64,000 nucleotides of DNA, from NCBI GenBank assembly GCA_022225965.2, contig JAKJXP020000125.1, positions 50,075 to 114,074 on the forward strand. The letters run 5' to 3'. Position numbers and translations under genes: made by a program. Positions 44,701 through 56,347 of this stretch are shown here, one piece after another. Position 1 is the first letter of the stretch. Each line of letters opens with the position of its first letter. The DNA is from Diatrype stigma. Lineage: Eukaryota > Ascomycota > Sordariomycetes > Xylariales > Diatrypaceae. The notes under the pieces are model-generated. The model was not told the DNA's origin. It made no database searches and was given only the letters and a program-made list of their open reading frames with translations.

Positions 44701-47242
44701 CGTGGCTTAGATGCCGGCCGCGTCAGGGTTAAGTGAGACAAACAGGTCGATTTTCACGAGGCTATCTCTAGTTTGTGTACGCGAACCGCGAACCGCGAAC
44801 CGCGAACTGACTATTTGACCTCCTGACACGGACAAAGTCACCTATCTCTCCCTGAGTCGGTGTTTATCTTTGCCAGCTTTCGGCGTTACTACTCTAAAAA
44901 GTCGGCGGTGTCTCAGATGCGCACGTAGGCAGTTGGTGTGCCTCTTGGCGGCAACGGTTCCTACAGTAGCTCTCCCGCCAGGGAGCGGTCCCCGAGAATA
45001 AACCCCCCTTGAGTCCTGTATCACCTTGAGGCGCAAAGCAGATAACTCATAACTGATCATCATTATTTAAGACGCTTGCAAAAGGTTTGAAAGCCATGAG
45101 GGAAGGAGCTCGTTGGCAATAATTGTTTCCAGAGAGCTATAGATGCCTATAGATAACTACAGCCCCATTCATAAACGACCCCCTCCCCCTGTCCCCCTCA
45201 CTGTCACCCCAACGTCACCAACCATGTATTTAAAATGATGCTTTTATAGGTCTGGGGTTGGAGCGAATCGAAGCGCCCAGCCTGGCTTAGCGCCCACCTC
45301 CCCCACGATTTACATACGTATCAAGTCTGCGGCTGTCACGTCGAATTCCAATTGTGGAAAGCCCAGTGACCGGAGCTGCTACGATTCCAAATCACAATTA
45401 ACTATATCCACTACCTGAGTGACGTTCGAAGGCGATGGCTAGCACATGCATATGCAGAACGACGCCGTACGTTTAGCAGCGACACTCTGTGAGCAAGTTA
45501 ACTCGTACCTGGACCTTTTACTCTTCTACGCAGTCCGTCTCGGCGAAGCTTTGGCTTTGGAATCATGGAATAGGAGGTCCCACCAGAAGTGCCAAGAGGT
45601 TGCAGCACACTGCTCCGGCTTCATTGGTCTCGCGGCAAAACGCAACCCCCAGCATACCTACTGCACCTACATAGCTAAGTACATATGCTAGTCTGGATAA
45701 CTCGCCAGCCAGCATCCACTATCTCCAGCAAAAGCTTGACATTACTGATCAATATGCAGAACGCGGCTTTCCATGTTGGTATAGGGCCATTTGAGCCACT
45801 CCCTATATGTAAAGGAGCGCCGGTCGGCGGTCCGGGCGGGGATGCCCAAGCATTGCGACCTTCCCCGCGATCACTCAACGGCAAGGTAGTCGTTACAGCT
45901 CAAGATCCACCAATACCGCGAGGAATACGTAAGTTATATTGACTGAGCAAAAAAGTCCTCACCAAACTCGCACGTGCAGATACATATGTGTGTGTGCGTG
46001 TGTGTTCACGCCAAATCTTCGGTGATAGAGTGCCAAGATTGCATCTGTAACCCCGGTGAGTACGGGTAGGAGATTAGCCGATGGTTCCACCGTAACCGGA
46101 CGATGAGGTCATAATAGTTTCGCGCGTTATGAACATGGTGGTCCGCGTTGCGGAACCGTCCGGGGCAAGCTCCATCTGACGACCTCGCGTGATCATATAT
46201 AGGGTTTGGGGTGTCCCGTCCGCTACTGCGGAGTCGGCGGTCACCCCGGCGTACTTAGCGTATGCAGACTACGGCGGCGGTAATGACTGATGACTGTGTA
46301 CGTTGTTTCGGCAGTGAAACATGAAAAGGCAGGGACATTCCCTCGAACTCTCCGCGATGCCTCCCGGGGCTTTCAGCTAGTCCGCCGAAACCTGCAGTTG
46401 GTAACTAGCTGACCCAACAAAACACGGTAGAACAAGAGTAAGACTACGGGAACTCCCGCTATACCGAACCAGAGCTGTGCTACGCGTATATAGTTAGGGG
46501 TCAAAGTAATGTATCTGGTAGAAATATAGAGCGGTATGAACAACATATCAGTCAGCCACTTTACCGACGGATCTAGCTCGGGAATGTCCTGGTTGGACAA
46601 ACAACTAAAGGATACCCTGTCAAACATTCTAATACCGAAGATGATGCAGCAAGCATTAAAATTCCAAGAGGGACCTCGATGAAGGATCCAGAGTTCAACA
46701 CACTCAACCAAGAGTTCGGCAATGGCCTCGATGCTTCTTGGACTGCCTATGACCAAGGCTTTCAAGATGATACGGAGAAAGACGAAGCACATCCTGCTTC
46801 GTTGACGTACTCATCCGCCTACTTGATTCTAGATCCAGGTGCTTGGAGTGTCCCGTTATGTTTTGATAGGTAGATGTCAGAGTCTTCATGAGGGAACCTC
46901 CTTATAAGTCATCGATCCTGAAATGCCACGCTGATTGAGGAATCCTGGCTGTCTCCTCAGCAGCCCCTTTATTAGCTAAAATAGGGGTTACTTACCTAAC
47001 TAACTGCTTATGCACCTGAGCACTGAACGCACAGGCCACATTGGACACACTTACTTAGCCCAACGCAAGTGTTTGGTACTTCGTTAACAGTGGATGCGTG
47101 GTCGAATCACGGTGTTGAAGGTTCCTTCTTCATCTTCAACTTCCAAGTTCAGCTTAAATTTCACAACTTCATACAAGCCGATTCTTCTTACGTTCGGTCA
47201 AGCCTCAGTAATCATTGCCATCCAGCCAGTTGCACTTCCAGG
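41704..47242. other. 5.5-kb stretch without a convincing gene
   Basis: This is the longest gene-poor DNA in the window apart from the transposon. Features seen are GGATGGATGG-type runs near 42150-42235, dense TACCTA/TAGGTA and ACATACATACAG words near 42565-42660 and 43015-43030, and a GCGAACC tandem repeat. Base composition is normal, so this is not RIP-mutated DNA. Several small open frames (43698-43946, 44107-44361, 45446-45691, 46373-46792 minus) are present, but none has splice or motif support. Confidence 0.5.
44781..44808 (+). repeat. Heptamer tandem repeat (GCGAACC)
   Basis: Four head-to-tail copies of GCGAACC, the last ending in T, lie in gene-free DNA. Confidence 0.85.
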
Positions 47243-48127
47243 ATGCCGCCGACCCAACTCCCGGCTTCCGGGAACCCGCTGTAAGCTACATTGTACCATC
47301 GCACTTTGGCATATCCGCGGCCGGGATAGCATAGCATTTGCTAATGATGATAATGCAGGGTGTTCTTTGATATGAACCTAGGTGGTGAGTATTTGGTTAT
47401 TCAACACTGCCAGTATCCAACGTCGGCATGGTACATAATACAAATACTAACTAGACCTACCTAGGTGAGCCACTCGGCCGGATCACCTTTGAGTTGTTCA
47501 AGGATGTTGTCCCGCGAACTGCCGAGAACTTCAGACAGTTCTGTACGGGCGAGTCAAAGAACAGCCGGGGTCAGCCGCAAGGCTACAAGGGAAGCAAGTT
47601 CCACAGAATCGTGGGTTGTCCAATGTAGAGGGAAACACGGAGGAGAGATCGACATTAACGGCTCGTAGATAAGCGGCTTCATGCTTCAAGGCGGTGACTT
47701 CCTCAATGGGGATGGTACTGGAAGCACGGTGAGATGGCTTCTCCAACGGAATTTGAAATAGCTACATTGCTGACTGTGATCAAAGTCCATCTACGGAACG
47801 AAGACCTTTGCAGATGAGAATTTCACCCTGAAGCACACCGAGAAGGGTTTGCTGTCTATGGCGGTATGTGTCATCCAATTCACACACTCTTGACCATGAA
47901 CTATGGGCTAAACCAATCCTCCATAGAACTCGGGCCCGAACACTAACGGCTCCCAATTCTTCGTCACCACGGTACCGACGCCTCATCTTGACGGAAAGCA
48001 TGTCGTCTTCGGCAAGGTGGTAGGTGGCCTCGACGTCGTCGAGAAGATCGAGAAGACGAAGACCGGAAGGCGTGGCCGGGACGTGCCAGATCTGGACGTG
48101 ACGGTTGCTCAGTGTGGGGAGATGTGA
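47243..48127 (+). CDS. Cyclophilin H-type peptidyl-prolyl cis-trans isomerase
   Basis: Six exons are proposed: 47243-47280, 47359-47384, 47465-47610, 47669-47728, 47786-47863 and 47927-48127, giving 182 aa. No single open frame covers the gene. The product begins [17 protein letters not shown], then [13 protein letters not shown] and the block [18 protein letters not shown]. The sequence [10 protein letters not shown] followed by [11 protein letters not shown] holds the catalytic Arg and the F/M/Q pocket. [28 protein letters not shown] and [16 protein letters not shown] complete the fold, and it ends in QCGEM. The total length and CGEM ending match CypH, the U4/U6 snRNP-associated cyclophilin, so a spliceosomal role is the best guess. 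The position of Trp121 of human CypA is His here (TPHLDGKH). The third donor is GTGGGT; all junctions restore the family sequence in phase. Confidence 0.9.
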
Positions 48128-50955
48128 AGTGGCATGAAGTCTCCAGAAGTCTGTAGCAATTTCTTTATGGAGAGGTTGTTGAGGGATCTTCAAGAGATGT
48201 TCCTGATATTGGGCCGTAACTAGGGTTATAACTTATCCCGGTGCTCTCGAAGTCGAGGGCAGCTCTATGGACGTCTCTGCGGGCGAGAGAATGGCTTATC
48301 AACGCAAATGGGAAGTCCCAATAATCCTGACCGGAGGTCATTCCGTGTTACTGGCATGTCAGGAGATTACGTTCCGCAAATCCCGCTTAGAAAATACCTC
48401 TTGCGTTCTGGCCTGGGATAATATCACTGTAAATTCAATTCTGCCTCACGTCTGCCAGCTATCTAGTATCTGAGCCTTGTGATTACCACGATGTAATACC
48501 ATCCATTAAAGTTACTTCAAAGGTAAGCCTAGCAGTCCTTGGACGAACCCAACATATATTGTTATTTCTGCGTATATGGCTGTATACTTGCAGAAATAGC
48601 TATTTGTGCGTTCTTGGCAACGGTTCCTTTGACACCATCCATTACATTTGTTAGCTTGTAAGGTAAGGTGTGAAGTATGATCCGCTGCGCAAAGCCTGCT
48701 CCCTCTCCTTTTCAAAACATGACCGAGGTGCATATAGTAATTAGTAGAGGAAAGCTAGGCTGAGTGGATTATGCGATGGGAGAAAAGATAGTCGCCGAGG
48801 TATTGCTGGGGTGTGATCCTCCATATTGCTCGCTGCGACGGTGCGAGGGGGGCATTGCTTCCTCTGGAAATCTCCTCAAGGGCCCGGCAACAATAGTTTA
48901 AGAGTGAGTCTCTGTGTCTGGTTGCAGTATGTGTAGTTCTGAAGAAGGCCTCTGTGCGTTCTGGCTACGGATTCTTCTTAATCTAGTGATCACTGTTCAA
49001 GTAGTTAGTAGGTTTTCTAAAGGATCCGAATGCTGATTAACTAAAGAAGAGAAGGAAAGCAGGGGCTTCTCAGCTTGCTTGAATACAATTTGTCTCAGGA
49101 TTCCCCCTATTGTTGCAAGCTGCCTATTACCTTCAGCTTATCTAGGGCATTCACTTCCCTTACCTTTAGCTCCTAATGTTCCAGAGCGTTTTCTCCATGA
49201 TCTGTAGGTAAATATGTCGAAGTTCTGTAGGCTAGACGGGAAATGCCCGAAACGGTGGTGGCCCGGTGGATGGATAAAATGTAGCATTTCTGCTTAGAAA
49301 TAATAGTAGTACTGTTTTGCGTTGTTGCTGATAAGCACTGAGGTATATATAACATGTCGAGTTGGGAGTGAATTATCAAGTCTTGTTAGAATTGCGAATT
49401 AACTACGATAGTCCATATTTAGTCCCACGAGTCTGTGTGTCGTCATATGGCGTTTATATATATTGAGAAGTGCCCTGTTCTTCGCTCCAGAACTAGGTAT
49501 TGGGACTCCTATATTTCTGTCTCTATCCCAAAAGAATGGATTTATGAAGAGGGTATAGCGAAACACCATCATAGATAAGAGTATGGCTCATCATGATTTG
49601 AATGTGGCATACCTGTCTTGTGTAGTATCGATGCTGAAACTCCAGAGGCAAATGTAAGGGCAGGATGAGAATGGGATTAAGATGAGACTCAATGACGTGG
49701 ACTGGTGGAATCCAGAGGTACCCCCAAAATACGAATAGTACCTATATTAACTGATGAACGGGTGACATTGATGGACCTGTTCCAGGTATCAACGATGTGG
49801 ACTACGCTTGACCCAAAATCAATGCTCGGGTATAACAGCGAATTTAGAATTTGGTCAGAGAGGACATAAATAATGATAAAATCCTGATCTTTCACCGGAA
49901 CCGAGTGACCAAGGGGTATGACTTGAGTTTCACTATTGTACAGTATTGACTTGCCTCGCAACAAGCGGGTTTGCAGGTGGGGCTTTAAGACTGTCAGTCT
50001 CAGTCATATTAGAAACGTGAGGCAGGAGCAAAGTACTGTCTGAATTCTTTTGGCAGACTTCCTTATGGGTAAGGGTAAGGTAAAGGGGTGTAAGGAGGGA
50101 GTGCAAGAAGGCCGGGTTCTTCCCATGTACTACTTGCTTTTTATATATTGGCAGATCATACTATTTAAATCAATACCACAGTAGTTATATGGAAAACTAT
50201 CTCTTCTACTGGCTTGATTGAGTACCTTGCAAAAGTCCAATTTCCTACAAATATATCTGGTAAAAACCCTTCAGAGGATGACAAGTACAAACATGCCAAA
50301 CCACAAAGTATGATTAATGTAATGCCATAGGCAGGTGCCACTTACCTACTACATACCTACTTATATCCCATACCACCACCCACTTAGCTCTAGCTTTCCT
50401 AGAAACAACAACAACGAAGATTCACTGTTTGGCTTTTGCAACGTACTGGTCCCATCAACCACATTGCAACGAAGCCCAGAATCCCTTCGTTACAGCGGCC
50501 TAGAGCCGTAATAATTAAACCCTGGCTATATACATAGCATTGTCTCTATTATTGACAATCATCGTAGTCATAACAGGTGTGATTACCAGCAAATGAGAGC
50601 ATAATTGCTGTAGAAGAAAGAAACCACGTGAAGTTCTACGCACAATGAACAATTCCAATCGATAAGAAAGTAAGTATCATTTCTTCGTCAGCCCGTAATC
50701 ATACTCGTAACATGGGGTATCTTTCTTTACACTCTAATTATCTATTTTTAGACACACTGTTCCGAACCCTCCCCTGTTCGCCCCTCTGTTATTAGGTAGG
50801 TAGGTAATAAATCTGATACGACAAAAACCCTACACGAGTAGATCATGGCTCCAATGTAACGCCTGGGAAAATATTTTTGGACATTCCGGTATAAACCATA
50901 CCGCACGCCATTGCATCACGCTCGCCCTGAGCCGTATCCCCCCCCCTCTTGGACC
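48128..50955. other. Intergenic between cyclophilin and secreted-protein gene (3' to 3')
   Basis: About 2.8 kb of convergent 3' flanking DNA. A 91-codon frame (49689-49964, minus) has no recognisable motif. A GGGTAAGGGTAAGGTAAAGGGG stretch near 50067-50088 looks vaguely telomere-like but is a single short patch. No RNA gene is recognised. Confidence 0.45.
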
Positions 50956-52870
50956 TCACATACCGCTACTGTTGCTGGTGCTGTTGCTATTGCTACCGAC
51001 CACGCGCATAACGGTAGGCACCGGCGGCGGCGTGATAGTCGGGTCGACAACGAGCTCGGACGTGATGGGGATAGCTAGCTTGTTCAGCGTAATGAGGCCA
51101 CCAAGTGCGAGTGCGGGGGTTGGGGTCGGAGTCGGAGCAGCCGCCACGGTGGCCTTTTCTGGACACTCGGTAGTCGAGACGTCCGCGGCGGTCGTGGTGT
51201 TTTGCGCCACGCTCGTCACCATGGCCACGGGGCAGCTCGACGAGGTGATGGTCTCGGTCTGCTCCGCCATGACCACCTGCGTCATGTTGGCGGGGCAGTT
51301 GAGGACGGGCAGGACGCAGCTCGTCACCGCCATCGTCGAGGCCGTCGTGATGGTCTCCGTGACGAGGTCCGTCGGGCACGCCAGCGCCGGCGCCGGCGCC
51401 GTGGTCGCCGTGATGGTGGCGTTCGGGTACGGGTACGGGAGGAGTGCGGACGGCGTGGGGACCGCGCTCCCGGCGAGGCCGTCGAGGCACGTCGACACGG
51501 CGGCCTGGAAGAACGTCGTCGAGAGCGTGGGGTTGAAGTCGCCGAGCTTGACGACGCCCACGTCGGCGCCCACGTCGATGAACACGCCCGCGTTGATGTT
51601 GACCTCGGCGAAGGCCGGCAGGGTGCAGGAGGGGGCAGGGGCAGGGGCAGGGGCGGGGATGGACGCGTTCCAGCCCGGAGACACGGACGTGTTCCCGCCC
51701 AGCGTCAGGGTCTCGCCCAGCACGACCTCCGGGATGTTGAGGTAGGCGCCCGCGAGGGCCTGGGCTGACAGCAGCGGGCTCCCGACGAACTCGAGGCCGG
51801 CTTGCACACGCAGGCGCAGCGCCACGGTGATGTTGGCCGGCGCGTCGATGGCTAGCGGGAGCATGCTGAACATGGTCCCGTCACTGTTCATCCATCCGGC
51901 GAGGTTAGCGGAGCCGATGAAAACCAACCAGCTTGTCTTGACGGTGTCGGGTGGAGGGGTTGTTAAGAGTTTGTGGGACTTACAAGTCGGCCGTGTTGTC
52001 CACCGCAGGGTCGAGCGGCATGGTGAAGGACGAGCCGTCGGGGATGCTAAGCTGGAAGCCGCTGTTGATATCGATTTCGCCGGTAATTCCAAGCGCAATC
52101 TCCACGGAGAAGACGACGCCGATTTGGAAGTTGGGGCCCTATTCGATCGTGTTAATTAGGCTCTTCTTCCTTTGTAGGTAGGTATGGCTAATGCACCACA
52201 CACACACATATATATATGGTACGTGAGGGGATGATGAAAAGGAGATGGGTCATCTTACAGCCACCCCTAATGGACTCTGCGAAGTGAACAAGGGCAACGC
52301 AAACCCGCCCTTCTGGGTCGTGACAACGTCTACGTCGATGAAAGCCCCGACGCCGTTGAAGACGAGCGACAGGTTGGCGTTGTTGAACAGGTCAAAGTCC
52401 GACAGGTCTTCGAAGAAGTCGCCGATGTCGTCGGGGAGAAACGTCAGGACCTCGACCGAACCCCACGTCCGGCAGTCGACACATTCTAGCTTCAGCGGGA
52501 CGTTCAAGTTCAACGAGGGACTGTCATGTATGTCTAAGTCAGCCGCCAGCTCCTTTTGCGATCGATTGGGCCTATACTGATGCAGAAAGGGGAGTGGGAG
52601 AGAGAGAACTCACCCGTCGAAAAGAACTTGGTTCTCGACCTGGAAGCCCAGGTCCAGAGTCGCGTTCGCATCCCTCTTCATCAGCGACGTCGCCCTCGAC
52701 CGCAGATCCCGCGGCGCCGGCGCCACGACCTCGACGGCACCTCGGCCAACCGGCGGAGGCGAAGCGACGACGACGTCGGAGACGACTTTGAGCGGCGTCC
52801 CAGATACAGCAGCGGCATGTGCTAGCACAGAAGCTGCCAGAAGAACGGCGGACTGGTGAAGGGAAACCAT
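50956..52870 (-). CDS. Secreted Thr/Pro/Cys-rich protein of unknown function
   Basis: Four exons are proposed: 52870-52614, 52520-52259, 52138-51984 and 51931-50956, giving 549 aa with in-phase GT..AG introns. The N-terminus MVSLHQSAVLLAASVLAHAAA is a clear signal peptide. Residues about 85-330 are beta-rich: a Cys pair (LECVDCRTWGS), then GDFFEDLSDFDLFNNANLSL, GFQLSIPDGSSFTMPLD and DAPANITVALRLRVQAGLEF. The C-terminal third is a wall- or adhesin-like stalk with repeated Cys-Pro and Thr-rich units (CPTDLVTETITTAS, NCPANMTQVVMAEQTETITS, SSCPVAMVTS) and Pro runs (APAPAPAPS, TPTPTPA). It ends SNSTSNSSGM with no hydrophobic GPI tail. Third positions are very G/C-rich. I do not recognise the family; it is likely extracellular or wall-associated. 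The last acceptor (ACAAG) is the least certain boundary. Confidence 0.72.
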
Positions 52871-54073
52871 GATGATGATGAAACGCTCGACGCACACACA
52901 CGTGCCGACGAAAACACAGAAAGATAGTTAAATTACTTTAGTTAGGTGACCCCGAAAGAATAAACCAGTCGCCTTGCGAGCGCTCACCTACGAGACCAGA
53001 GGAGGAGGCTCGCGAGGATATTATACGGATTTTCCCTTCTCTCCCCCTTCTTCTTCCCCACGCACTCCCCCCCTAACCAACTAATAACTAGTCTACCTCA
53101 TATGATAAGAAGGCATGGGCAACAAAAACATCGCAGCCGGCAGGGTCCTTTTCGCGGACTGGGCCCCCTCGGCCACCCCTGCGCCGCGAATGCAGACGGG
53201 TTCCATAGTGCTGGTAGCTAACTATCGCACACATCCGCATGATGGGCGACGAAAGGCAGGGAGGGGGTATGGAGATGGAGACAGATTAGGTTCTCTAACC
53301 AGGAGGCGCATGTCTCCGCAGTAGGATGAGCCCCCCTGCCTGCTTTACCTAACTACATAATATGCTCTTGTAAGTGCCAAGCGGGCATGGAACCTCGCCT
53401 CGTCGGCGCGCCGCATGCGCCATCAATCGGCCAGGCAGCCCGTGGTGAAATAGCGAATCTATACACATGGGAAAACGCCCACATCATGCGCATACAAAAT
53501 CGTGCATACATAATACCTACTTACATAGCGAAGCTACATGTGGTAGATGGGCTGGCATGCAGGCACAGCCGCAATGCCCTTGAAACGGCTGGGGAGGGGC
53601 GCGATGGTGGAACTACTAACTTAACTTGATGAGAGCCCTGTTACTTATACAGTAGCATTGTTAAGCCCTCAGCTCTCGTACTTTTTGTCGGGGTCTATTA
53701 CAATCTCGGACGCTTCAGCCGAAAGAAGCCTTGCCAACACGGCTGGCAAGCAGCCCGGGAACCCCCCGCCCCCCATCCTGCCCTGGATAGTCCGGATAGG
53801 GAAAATGCGGCGCAGATTTCCGGTGTCACTGGTAGATTGGGTAGGGCATGGTAGGGCATGGCGTGGTGGTGGTTAGTTAGTCAGCCAGAGGGAGACAGCT
53901 GACACTTTGTTTTGCGGCCCAGTCTCCGTCTCCTCCCCTTGAGACGGGTTGAGACGGACGTGCTTGATTGTGAGTTACATAACCGCACTTCGGCATCGGT
54001 CAAACCAGCAACTCTTTAATCTTGCGTCTCTACATATATCCACGACAACAAATCTCGGAAAGAATACCTAATT

Positions 54074-54082
<9 letters not shown>

Positions 54083-54125
<43 letters not shown>
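54083..54125 (+). repeat. (CT)n microsatellite
   Basis: About 21 perfect CT units occur in a row, preceded by an imperfect CT stretch from about 54074. Confidence 0.95.
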
Positions 54126-54128
<3 letters not shown>

Positions 54129-54630
54129 GGTTCCCTCAAGAACTAGGTACGAGCGTATTTAGTTATCATTATAAATCTCCTCTTCAAAAAGCGAATGCAG
54201 GGAACCGTGACGATGTCGGGAGGGGGTCCCGGGCCCCTGTCAGGTTAGTTTAAGGTCAGAGACAGACCCTGGCCAAGCCAAGCCTAGGTACCTAGTTACT
54301 TATTAGCCCCAGTTATAACTTGTTACATAGCAGCAGGTTCGAGCCCCGTTCTATTGATAGATTTAGAGTTATGCCTACTTCGTGCTACTTGCGTAGTTAA
54401 ACCGCGTTCGCCTGTGGTTGGCCAGTCGCTTATTCGTACATCGTTAGAACTTACATGCACAGAAGCAATCAAGCGAGGGAAAAGGAGACGTAAGATCAAT
54501 CGAACATTGACTTGGGCGCTAGCTGCCACTTGCCCCCACTAATTGCCTAATTTGTACTACAGCACAGCCATACCTACTGCCATTTTGCTGGCATTTTGGC
54601 GACGACGATGCACGTATTAAAGCCATACGT

Positions 54631-54693
54631 AAATAGCTTTTCTAATTGGTTTATATGTAAATATATATGTATAAACCAATTATGAACTATTTC
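54631..54693. repeat. AT-rich inverted repeat (hairpin)
   Basis: A perfect 12-bp arm AATTGGTTTATA (54644-54655) and its complement TATAAACCAATT (54670-54681) surround a 14-nt AT loop. Outer AAATAG (54631-54636) and CTATTT (54688-54693) extend the symmetry imperfectly. Confidence 0.8.
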
Positions 54694-55102
54694 TTATACT
54701 TTAGTCCTAATAACTTATCGGAAATAATGAAACCAAGTTTTAAGTAAGTATTGATAAGTACTTAGCAGGTAATAATATATGGCAGTAATACATAAAGAGT
54801 ACGGTCTATTTGCGCCTTATGTGTATGTAGTATTTGTGGCTAGCGCGAAGTCAATGTTCGATTGATCTATCCTACCAGGGAAAAGCAAGCGAAGGAAACA
54901 GCCACACCGCAACACACAATCAACGGCTTCGCGATTTGTTAGCTAGAATCCTAGCAGCTGCCTAGATACTTAGTATCTTCATGTGGTCATACATGCACAC
55001 GGCTAGCCAGCCAGTCAGCCTTACGCCGCAATAGCTAGCTTACCTAGGTCCTATGTGGGTAGCCAACTACGTTCCGTTGTTAGCGAGGTCAAAGTCGACG
55101 AA

Positions 55103-55132
55103 GTCGAAGTCGGAGTCGGAGTCGGAGCCGAA
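55103..55132 (+). repeat. Hexamer tandem repeat (GTCGGA)
   Basis: Three perfect GTCGGA units are flanked by GTCGAA and GCCGAA variants, making five units in intergenic DNA. Confidence 0.8.
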
Positions 55133-56347
55133 GTTCCAACTGCATCACCCCAGGCTATGTGGGAGAACACCAGTTGTCAGCTAGCTACCTATATATAGCT
55201 ACTACTCAAGCATATAAGCTCACCTAGCCACTGCCACCTCATAGATACCTACGTAGGTAGCGAGCTGAGCGTGCTTTACATATACTATGCACGCGAACAT
55301 CTAACGGCACAGAACACCTTCTTCACCGCTGGAAGTGGAAGATGTACCTAACCCAGCTCGGAAGAAGATTCCTTCCTTCGCCGTTGCTAGTCAGTCTACC
55401 TACGATACTACTAACGCAGCTGAAGCAAAAGCAACAAGAGGAGCCTTGTGGGTTCGGGGACTGAGAGACCGGGGGCGGGGACGGACGGAGCTTGAGACGA
55501 AACGGGATAAGCTGGTGAGGTAACTGGAGCGGCGAAATGTCTCGGTATTGGCTGATACTCTTCTCATGGCCCTCCTAGCCCTTCACGGACGGCTATCTCC
55601 TTAAAGATCTTGGCTGGCTGGTCGGAGACCGAGTCCTTTAAGAGGCCTGCGCCGCCTCAGCCTCCTCCACTGCTTGCTTGGTTGCTTGCTTGCTTTGCTG
55701 CCCAGCCTGCCCAGCCTGCCCAGACCAATGCTTTCCGGAGATCGGGTTTCGAAAGGCGGGCCTGGGATTCAAAAAATACGTGAATCGTACGAAGTACACA
55801 GCACGATCACGGATCTGAAGTCATTTTCCACTAAGTAGATAGAATCCCTACATATGGGTCTACGTAAGTAGTTATGCTAATATCTCTAATAATGCTGCTA
55901 CCTGAACCTGTCTGTTCTGTTATTCCAAGACCCAGTGAATGTGTTCGTTTAGAAAGGGAATCAATTATAAAGCTGTCTATTTGGTGGTCGTGGTCGTGAT
56001 GGATGGTAGTGGGAGTTGTCGTCAACTCAATGACAAGATGTCTTTCTTTCTTACTTCTATAGGTGAACCCATGTCTTTCGCTATTCCAGGAGAAGCCTGC
56101 CTTTCCCTTTCCTTTCCTTTCCTTCCGCGCCTGTCTTTCTCCCGGTCTTTTCTCTTCTTCTTCGGCTTTCGATAAGACTAGTACACGGGCAAAAGGCCAG
56201 CCGACCAAACCAAATCCTCTGTGCCAGCCACATATGCATACATAAAACAGAAAACAAAGGAGAAAGAAAGCATGATGGGGCCGCCTCAAGGGTGTTAGGC
56301 GTGTTTGCTGTTTTTGTTTCTATATCTTTTGATTCGCTTTTCTTTTC

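Larger units (their letters stand above)
52871..56347. other. Intergenic, 3.5 kb, with simple repeats and an AT hairpin
   Basis: This stretch lies upstream of the secreted-protein gene and downstream of LETM1. It contains a CT microsatellite, an AT-rich inverted repeat near 54631-54693, a GTCGGA hexamer repeat, and GCTTGCTTGG/CCCAGCCTG tandem words near 55670-55725. No open frame looks coding. Confidence 0.5.

Noticed and set aside
46373..46792. 139-codon minus frame with hydrophobic stretches (LWFGIAGVPVVLLLFYRVLL)
   Set aside because: No start context, splice partner or family pattern; it could be a decayed membrane gene but cannot be supported here.
50067..50090. GGGTAAGGGTAAGG stretch resembling telomeric DNA
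   Set aside because: A single short patch inside ordinary intergenic DNA, without a repeated TTAGGG unit.
54323..54365. GGTTCGAGCCC resembling a tRNA B box
   Set aside because: The T-stem pairs poorly and no matching acceptor stem, D-arm or terminator was found in either direction.
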